From an uncultured Gammaproteobacteria bacterium (GTDB lineage: Bacteria > Pseudomonadota > Gammaproteobacteria > GCA-001735895), in assembly GCA_945787265.1 (NCBI GenBank), contig CALZHS010000142.1, positions 1-9,334 on the forward strand: 9,334 nucleotides of DNA, in the 5' to 3' direction. How positions within the stretch are numbered: position 1 is the first letter of the stretch; every line of letters begins with the position of its first letter. This document shows, piece by piece, positions 5,714-9,334 of the stretch. The translations under genes were made by a program, and so were the position numbers. The notes under the pieces were generated by a model. It saw nothing but the letters and a program-made list of their open reading frames with translations, was not told where the DNA came from and did not search any database.

Positions 5714-6166
5714 TCATGTATTTGCAAGATCATCTACCCTGTGCCAGAGCACATCATCGGTGCCGAGAACAACCTCGTAGGCCTGTACCGCAACGCGTAA
5801 CAGGGCACAGTCAGGCGAAGCCAGGAAGGCTTCCAGATCGGGATGCCTTTGCAGATAAGCCCTCACAACTGCTTCGCGATCGGAGCCCGGCACCTCGAGG
5901 GCAATACCGTGCGCGGTAAGAACCATGTCACTGGGTCTAGGTGACCCTGCGGCTCCGCGATCATCAATCAGGATTGCCACACGCCCGTCTTTACTAAGAC
6001 TGCGGTACTTCAGCGTTTCGCGATAGGTCGCCATGATCAGATGTCGCAGCCCATCCATGGATGCGAACGCCATCAGGCTCGCATGCGGCTGGCCCTCGTG
6101 CTGAGTTGCCATAACCGCGTAATGACAGGTCTCTAAAATGTTCTGAATTTCGCGTTGGGGGTTCAC
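5714..6166 (-). CDS. Pyridoxamine 5'-phosphate oxidase-family FMN-binding split-barrel protein
   Basis: This 150-residue protein has the split-barrel fold of the PNPOx-like superfamily. Members bind FMN, F420 or haem and act as small oxidoreductases; this one is too short and divergent to call PdxH. The N-terminal helix and strand read ILETCHYAVMATQHEGQPHASLMAF, seen at about 10-34, followed by IMATYRETLKYRSL at about 44-57, where Arg, Thr and Lys occupy positions that contact the FMN phosphate in relatives. RVAILIDDR (62-70) is the next core strand. The start appears to be a GTG at 6166 with no good ribosome binding site. The frame is open upstream but has no ATG, so the exact N-terminus is uncertain. 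The MORN-like gene ends 99 bp upstream. Confidence 0.82.
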   Translation of the reverse strand: MNPQREIQNILETCHYAVMATQHEGQPHASLMAFASMDGLRHLIMATYRETLKYRSLSKDGRVAILIDDRGAAGSPRPSDMVLTAHGIALEVPGSDREAVVRAYLQRHPDLEAFLASPDCALLRVAVQAYEVVLGTDDVLWHRVDDLANT

Positions 6167-6265
6167 TTCAATATCGGCTTCCGCAGCGGATATCGCGCCC
6201 CGGTTGAGATTTCCTGGCAGGGCAACTGTATCAAAATGTCGTCAGCGGGCCAGGTGATGCCGGGA

Positions 6266-6691
6266 TCAGGGGTCAACGGGAATACCGTCGCGGTAATAAA
6301 TCGTATTAGTGTTTCCATCCTTATCCGTTTCAAACCAGGGGCCTTGCTTGAGTCCCTCAACATAAGTGCCGCTGACTATGACCACACCCTCATCATTCCA
6401 CGAGGTGAAGTCACCGTGTAATTTCCCCTCCAGGTTGGTTTGTGTTTTCAGTATCAGAATCCCGTTTTTAACCAGTTCCAGGGGGCCCGCCCGAACAACC
6501 AGCTGCGGCTCCTTTTCCCATAGACAGGTACGCATGATCACCCCGTCACCCAGGCCGGCGGCGACTTCGTTTCCAACGGGACATTGAAATTTCGTCGCGG
6601 CGAATAATCTGGGCGCAGCGATTATGAGTATTGCGAGCAGGACAAGCCGGGCAAACAATGGGATACCGCGATTCATAGCACTGTTACTCAT
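6266..6691 (-). CDS. Exported protein with MORN/YwqK-like repeats
   Basis: This is a predicted periplasmic or secreted protein of 141 residues. The N-terminus is a clear Sec signal peptide: basic Arg near 9 and 16, a hydrophobic core at about 17-27 and a probable signal peptidase I site after LFA (about residue 31). Two cysteines (about 37 and 56) may form a disulfide. The C-terminal half has two copies of a MORN/YwqK-like pattern, L-x-G-x-LHG-x-F-x-x-W at 87-98 and G-x-Y-x-x-G-x-x-x-G-x-W at 108-119, with DGN and YYRDG after. Such repeats form beta-hairpins; the function is unknown. I start at the ATG at 6691, since an upstream ATG at 6757 would put 22 polar residues ahead of the signal peptide. 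The ribosome binding motif (GAGAAG) is weak. Confidence 0.7.
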   Translation of the reverse strand: MSNSAMNRGIPLFARLVLLAILIIAAPRLFAATKFQCPVGNEVAAGLGDGVIMRTCLWEKEPQLVVRAGPLELVKNGILILKTQTNLEGKLHGDFTSWNDEGVVIVSGTYVEGLKQGPWFETDKDGNTNTIYYRDGIPVDP

Positions 6692-6795
6692 GTGATCTTC
6701 TCGTGTCGGTTTCCGTTGCCAGCGCGTAATATCGATTGTTACTGCTTCTCGTGACATTACACGCAGAATACGCCGTGCGATAAGACGCTAGATTA

Positions 6796-7068
6796 TCATA
6801 GAGCCCAGATGTAACCGAATGCAACGATAAGCGACAGGATCGATAATACGGTTGAGATGACGGGTTTAGGCGACCTTCCCCTGGCGCTGTGTATCGCAGC
6901 CAGCGACAAGGACAGTAGCGCCGAGCCAATCGCCAGCACAACAGCGACTGAACTTACGAAAATCCTTCCCTCGTAGCCAATCGGCGGGATCTCGTAATAG
7001 GTAATGCTGACGGCCAGCGTGGCCGATATTATCGCTACACTCGAAAGAAACTTTGACAGTCTATACAC
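6796..7068 (-). CDS. Small three-helix membrane protein, unrecognised
   Basis: I do not recognise the family. From a GTG at 7068 the product has 90 residues with three hydrophobic segments at about 8-25, 36-58 and 68-88. A short loop (YYEIPPIGYEGR, about 24-35) lies between the first two and a basic loop (HSARGRSPKP, about 60-69) between the second and third. The positive charges of that loop suggest it faces the cytoplasm. There is no ATG and no ribosome binding site near the GTG, and the frame is open for only about five codons upstream, so the start is uncertain. It lies 94 bp after the MDR oxidoreductase and about 104 bp before the MORN-like gene. Confidence 0.6.
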   Translation of the reverse strand: MYRLSKFLSSVAIISATLAVSITYYEIPPIGYEGRIFVSSVAVVLAIGSALLSLSLAAIHSARGRSPKPVISTVLSILSLIVAFGYIWAL

Positions 7069-7094
7069 GGCAATTGACCAAAAACTTAATCAGT

Positions 7095-7143
7095 CCCGCG
7101 GGCGAAGTTTGCACATCGAAAGCCGGTTGCATGCTCGCCCGGG
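7095..7143. repeat. GC-rich inverted repeat after the MDR oxidoreductase gene
   Basis: CCCGCGGGCGA at 7095-7105 pairs with TCGCCCGGG at 7135-7143, a stem of nine pairs with a two-base bulge and a loop of about 29 bases. It lies in the 94-bp gap after the MDR stop. On the minus strand TTTTT follows about ten bases after the stem, too far for a textbook intrinsic terminator. Still, a 3'-end stabilising stem or a weak terminator for the MDR gene is plausible. Confidence 0.35.
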
Positions 7144-7162
7144 ATTTAAGCATGTTTCACGC

Positions 7163-8176
7163 TCACTCCATCTTCTCTGCCGGCATCAGATCACCATCAT
7201 GGTTGGTTATGGAGATTACGACAATCCCCGATCTTTGCTCGGTTTCCACTCTTCGATGTGCTTCAGGTGCCTGTTCCATCGGGTAGATTCTATCAACCAC
7301 CGGTTTTATGGCACCCGACTCTATCATTTCGCTGAGTTCGAGTAATTCTTCCTCCTTCTCGCCGGCAAAGGCAAATACAGCGGTCTTGCTGGTAAACCTG
7401 GTCGTCAGCACCGACCTTAGCATGTCGGACAAACGAGGATTACCCTTCAAATACCGTCCCCCGGGATTGAGTGATCTAATGCAGCCCGAATAGGAACTGC
7501 GGGCCACCATGTCAAAGATAACATCAAAGGTTTTTCCGCTCCTGGTGAAGTCCTCGCGCGTGTAATCGAGAAAATGATCCGCCCCGATCCGGCGCAGCAT
7601 CTGCTCCTTGATCGGGCTGTCAACCGCGGTTACTTCGGCCCCCATTGCTTTCGCGATTTGTACGCCGAAGGTACCGATGCTACCTCCGGCGCCGTTGACC
7701 AAAACCTTTTCGCCGTTCTGAATGTTCGCCCGTCTCATGAAGTGAAGCGCGTTCAGTCCGCCTAACGGGACCGCGGCCGACTCTGCAAAGGTTAAATTGC
7801 GAGGTTTTGGAACAATCGTATAGCTATCGGGCAGACAGATATACTCCCCGTAGGCACCCATGCGAAGCCTGGCACAGCCGAAAACCTGTTGTCCCGGTTT
7901 AAACTTCGAAACCGCTTTGCCGACTGATTCGATTTCTCCCGAAAAGTATCCCCCTAATACCGGGTTCTTTGGTCGGGTTAGTCCCACCGCAATCCGCAAC
8001 GGCAGCCAGAACCATTTCACCGCGAATTTGAAACTTCGCATTTCGCAGTCGGCCTTGGTTGCTTCGGCAGCATGAACCTTGATCAGGAGCTCATCATCCC
8101 CTGGTGTGGGTTTGTCGACATCCTTGAGCTGAAGGACATCAGGCTCTCCGTATCTCGTGTATACAATGGCGCGCAT
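7163..8176 (-). CDS. MDR-superfamily NAD(P)H-dependent oxidoreductase (quinone-reductase-like)
   Basis: This is a 337-residue medium-chain dehydrogenase/reductase, a cytosolic enzyme likely reducing a quinone, enone or other carbonyl with NAD(P)H. The N-terminal GroES-like domain begins MRAIVYTRYGEPDVLQL and contains GGYFSGEIESVGKAV near 75-89 and GAYGEYICLP at 107-116. The nucleotide-binding Rossmann domain has VNGAGGSIGTFGVQIAKAMG at 160-179, then VDS near 185-187. The usual zinc ligands of alcohol dehydrogenases are not evident, which fits the zinc-free quinone-oxidoreductase branch. The C-terminus has the family's typical R-x-Y-x-M-x-x-A-x-x-AH and a Gly-Ile-Val-Val ending, plus a short extra tail. 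The ATG at 8176 has no visible Shine-Dalgarno motif. The gene follows the DsrE-like gene by 48 bp and could be co-transcribed with it. Confidence 0.88.
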   Translation of the reverse strand: MRAIVYTRYGEPDVLQLKDVDKPTPGDDELLIKVHAAEATKADCEMRSFKFAVKWFWLPLRIAVGLTRPKNPVLGGYFSGEIESVGKAVSKFKPGQQVFGCARLRMGAYGEYICLPDSYTIVPKPRNLTFAESAAVPLGGLNALHFMRRANIQNGEKVLVNGAGGSIGTFGVQIAKAMGAEVTAVDSPIKEQMLRRIGADHFLDYTREDFTRSGKTFDVIFDMVARSSYSGCIRSLNPGGRYLKGNPRLSDMLRSVLTTRFTSKTAVFAFAGEKEEELLELSEMIESGAIKPVVDRIYPMEQAPEAHRRVETEQRSGIVVISITNHDGDLMPAEKME

Positions 8177-8224
8177 GCGATTAATGCGGGTAGACGGTTC
8201 GACAGTATTTGCCGGTTACGCCAA

Positions 8225-8563
8225 TTAAAGCGTGATGACCTGGTCAGGCATGTTCCCGGCCAGACCCTCGTAAAGGTTTGGAAAACAGCCGATGGTGGCA
8301 CCCTCAACCAGTTTGCCGTCAATTTCGCGCTCCCAGCAACACTGGTCACAGCCCATCAGCATGATGTTTTGCTCCTTGGCGACCCTGGCCAATCTTTCGC
8401 CTATTGGGTCGCCCTTGACCAGGACGTAGTTATTGTCCTCGAAAAAAAACATGCCGACGACTTCGGGGCCATGTGACTGCTCTTCGAGCTGAGGCAGAAT
8501 CATCTTGCCGAGTTTGTATGAGACGGTATGGCCCTGGCTTGAAAAAATATAGGCGACTTTCAT
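8225..8563 (-). CDS. DsrE-family protein with CxxCC motif (SaoD-like)
   Basis: This 112-residue protein starts MKVAYIFSSQGHTVSYKLGK and continues with VVGMFFFEDNNYVLVKGDPIGERLA, the fold pattern of the DsrE/DsrF-like superfamily, small cytosolic proteins involved in sulfur relay. Overall it most resembles, from memory, the DsrE-related family called SaoD; I am not certain of that name. The notable feature is C72-D-Q-C75-C76 after LMG, with another cysteine at about 93 (IGCFPNL), which could carry persulfide or selenide or bind metal. AGAGGA lies six bases before the ATG at 8563, and a 4/6 plus 4/6 sigma-70-like promoter is about 80 bases further up. The downstream MDR oxidoreductase may be on the same transcript. 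No Dsr or Tus partner genes are in the window. Confidence 0.8.
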   Translation of the reverse strand: MKVAYIFSSQGHTVSYKLGKMILPQLEEQSHGPEVVGMFFFEDNNYVLVKGDPIGERLARVAKEQNIMLMGCDQCCWEREIDGKLVEGATIGCFPNLYEGLAGNMPDQVITL

Positions 8564-8644
8564 TAGTTATCCTCTTTATGGGTAGATATGGGATTCTGGC
8601 TTGCAGTGAGCTACAGGACGATCCGGGTAACATCGGTGCCCGCA

Positions 8645-8673
8645 ACAATAAGACTCACTAACGGACACGGCAA
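8645..8673 (-). promoter_or_regulatory. Possible sigma-70 promoter for the DsrE-like gene
   Basis: On the minus strand TTGCCG (8673-8668) and TATTGT (8650-8645) are separated by 17 bases; each matches the consensus hexamer at four of six positions. It lies in the 143-bp gap between the TM2-domain gene and the DsrE-like gene, with the -10 about 82 bases from the ATG. The match is modest, so this is a candidate only. Confidence 0.35.
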
Positions 8674-8706
8674 GTGCAGTTAGCGAAAATGCGATGGAAT
8701 GTGTCT

Positions 8707-9108
8707 TTAAACAATACCGCGATTAGCTTCGTCGATTTGTTCATTGAGGGTCCATAGGTCATAAAGTAATCCGAGCAGGAAAAGGCCACCCGTCAGCAAC
8801 CAGATCAGGCCGGTAATCCATTTGCCCAGGTAGAACCTGTGAATGCCGAAGATTCCCAGGAAAGTCAGCAGTATCCAGCCAAGCGTGTAGTCCTTGTTGC
8901 CACTGGTATATCTCATGTCGGCGGTTCTATCCATACCCGGGATCAAGAATAAGTCCACGATCCAGCCGACGAGAAAAATACCGAGGGTAAAAAAGTAAAT
9001 TGTGCCGGATATCGGGCGACCAAAATAAAATCGATGGGCACCCATGAAGCCGAAAATCCACAAGATATAACCGATTATCTTGCTATGGGTGTCGTCTGCA
9101 TTAGCCAT
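8707..9108 (-). CDS. Tandem TM2-domain membrane protein
   Basis: This is a 133-residue membrane protein made of two TM2 domains in a row. Each has two hydrophobic helices joined by a short turn with the signature GxHRFYxG: GAHRFYFG at about 23-30 and GIHRFYLG at about 88-95. Each is followed by a helix ending in an aspartate (VGWIVDLF near 47-54, LGLLYDLW near 112-119). The role of bacterial TM2 proteins is unknown. Most carry one TM2 unit, so the duplication is notable. A hydrophilic linker (about 58-73) joins the units. AGGA, six bases before the ATG at 9108, supports the start. The upstream 113-bp gap has AT-rich stretches but no promoter I would call. Confidence 0.88.
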   Translation of the reverse strand: MANADDTHSKIIGYILWIFGFMGAHRFYFGRPISGTIYFFTLGIFLVGWIVDLFLIPGMDRTADMRYTSGNKDYTLGWILLTFLGIFGIHRFYLGKWITGLIWLLTGGLFLLGLLYDLWTLNEQIDEANRGIV

Positions 9109-9221
9109 GTTTAATCCTGAAATGGTTCTTAAAAATTGAGGACAGATTCATTAATATTTTTTGTGCCGTTAAGCGCATAAATCGCTGATGCTTTCCGGGC
9201 GCAATATATCGCAAGTCTTCG

Positions 9222-9334
9222 CTAGGACGCTTTGCCCTTTGGATGATCAATCGCGTGCCTGATTACGGCTTTGATGTCCGGAATTGGAAAACTGTCCTTA
9301 TCCCGGAAGTTTATGCACCCCTTGCCGGTTTTTA
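9222..9334 (-). CDS. Partial DUF1801-like protein (C-terminal end)
   Basis: An open minus-strand frame enters from the right edge and ends at TAG (9224-9222), giving the last 36 residues of a protein. It reads KTGKGCINFRD, then a short helix-like segment PIPDIKAVIRHAIDHPKGKAS. The KGCIxF strand followed by a turn and a final helix resembles the C-terminus of DUF1801 proteins (YdhG-like, frataxin-like fold, suggested in some members to handle iron). The 5' part lies outside the window, so length and start cannot be given. It is in the same direction as all other genes and ends 113 bp before the TM2-domain gene. Confidence 0.6.
   Translation of the reverse strand, partial: KTGKGCINFRDKDSFPIPDIKAVIRHAIDHPKGKAS

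Noticed and set aside
6163..6363. 66-codon minus-strand frame covering the gap before the PPOX-family gene
   Set aside because: Mostly a shifted frame of the MORN-like gene, with no domain pattern and no ribosome binding site.
1..9334. CRISPR array, tRNA, insertion sequence or phage genes
   Set aside because: I saw no regularly spaced repeats, no tRNA-like cloverleaf with conserved TTC-A arm, no transposase or integrase motifs and no long terminal inverted repeats.

Overview
The window is a stretch of bacterial chromosome that looks like a marine or environmental gammaproteobacterium of moderate GC content. The evidence for this is indirect. It carries a YpeA-type acetyltransferase, a DUF1415 protein, a DUF5062-like protein and a DUF2784 protein, which are familiar from gammaproteobacterial genomes. 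Its ribosome binding sites are Shine-Dalgarno-like, and intergenic gaps are mostly 10-210 bp. Every gene I can support lies on the minus strand, so transcription runs from high to low coordinates. There is no tRNA, rRNA, CRISPR array, insertion sequence or phage gene. No gene-free stretch exceeds 300 bases; the longest is about 212 bp (4225-4436).

In transcription order, the right end holds the 3' tail of a DUF1801-like gene (9222-9334). It is followed by a protein with two tandem TM2 domains (8707-9108), a cysteine-rich DsrE-family protein (8225-8563), an NAD(P)H-dependent MDR oxidoreductase (7163-8176), a three-helix membrane protein (6796-7068), an exported MORN/YwqK-like repeat protein (6266-6691), an FMN split-barrel (PPOX-family) protein (5714-6166), a DUF5062-like protein (5456-5692), a YpeA-like GNAT (4987-5430) and a DUF1415 protein (4437-5009). 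The last two overlap by 23 bases.

The middle is the most interesting part. A 95-residue ferritin-like protein of the encapsulated-ferritin (EncFtn) type (3937-4224) keeps the whole ferroxidase motif, yet it has no cargo-loading tail and no encapsulin shell gene beside it. Next come a cysteine-dioxygenase-like cupin (3327-3854) with a very strong ribosome binding site, what looks like the N-terminal stump of an endonuclease/exonuclease/phosphatase gene (3185-3283), an isochorismatase-family hydrolase (2615-3184) and a glutathione S-transferase (1940-2602). The left part holds a two-helix protein with a possible PH-like domain, a DUF3147 membrane protein, a small lipoprotein and a DUF2784 membrane protein.

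The genes do not form one obvious pathway. Several would act on iron, thiols or flavin/NAD(P)H redox chemistry (EncFtn, cupin, GST, DsrE, MDR, PPOX), and a loose redox or iron-homeostasis theme is an inference. I do not see a clear new multi-gene system. The best leads are the shell-less EncFtn with a dyad element upstream, the in-frame nuclease-family stump before the isochorismatase, the YpeA homologue with Cys in place of the usual motif-A glycine, and the CxxCC DsrE protein.
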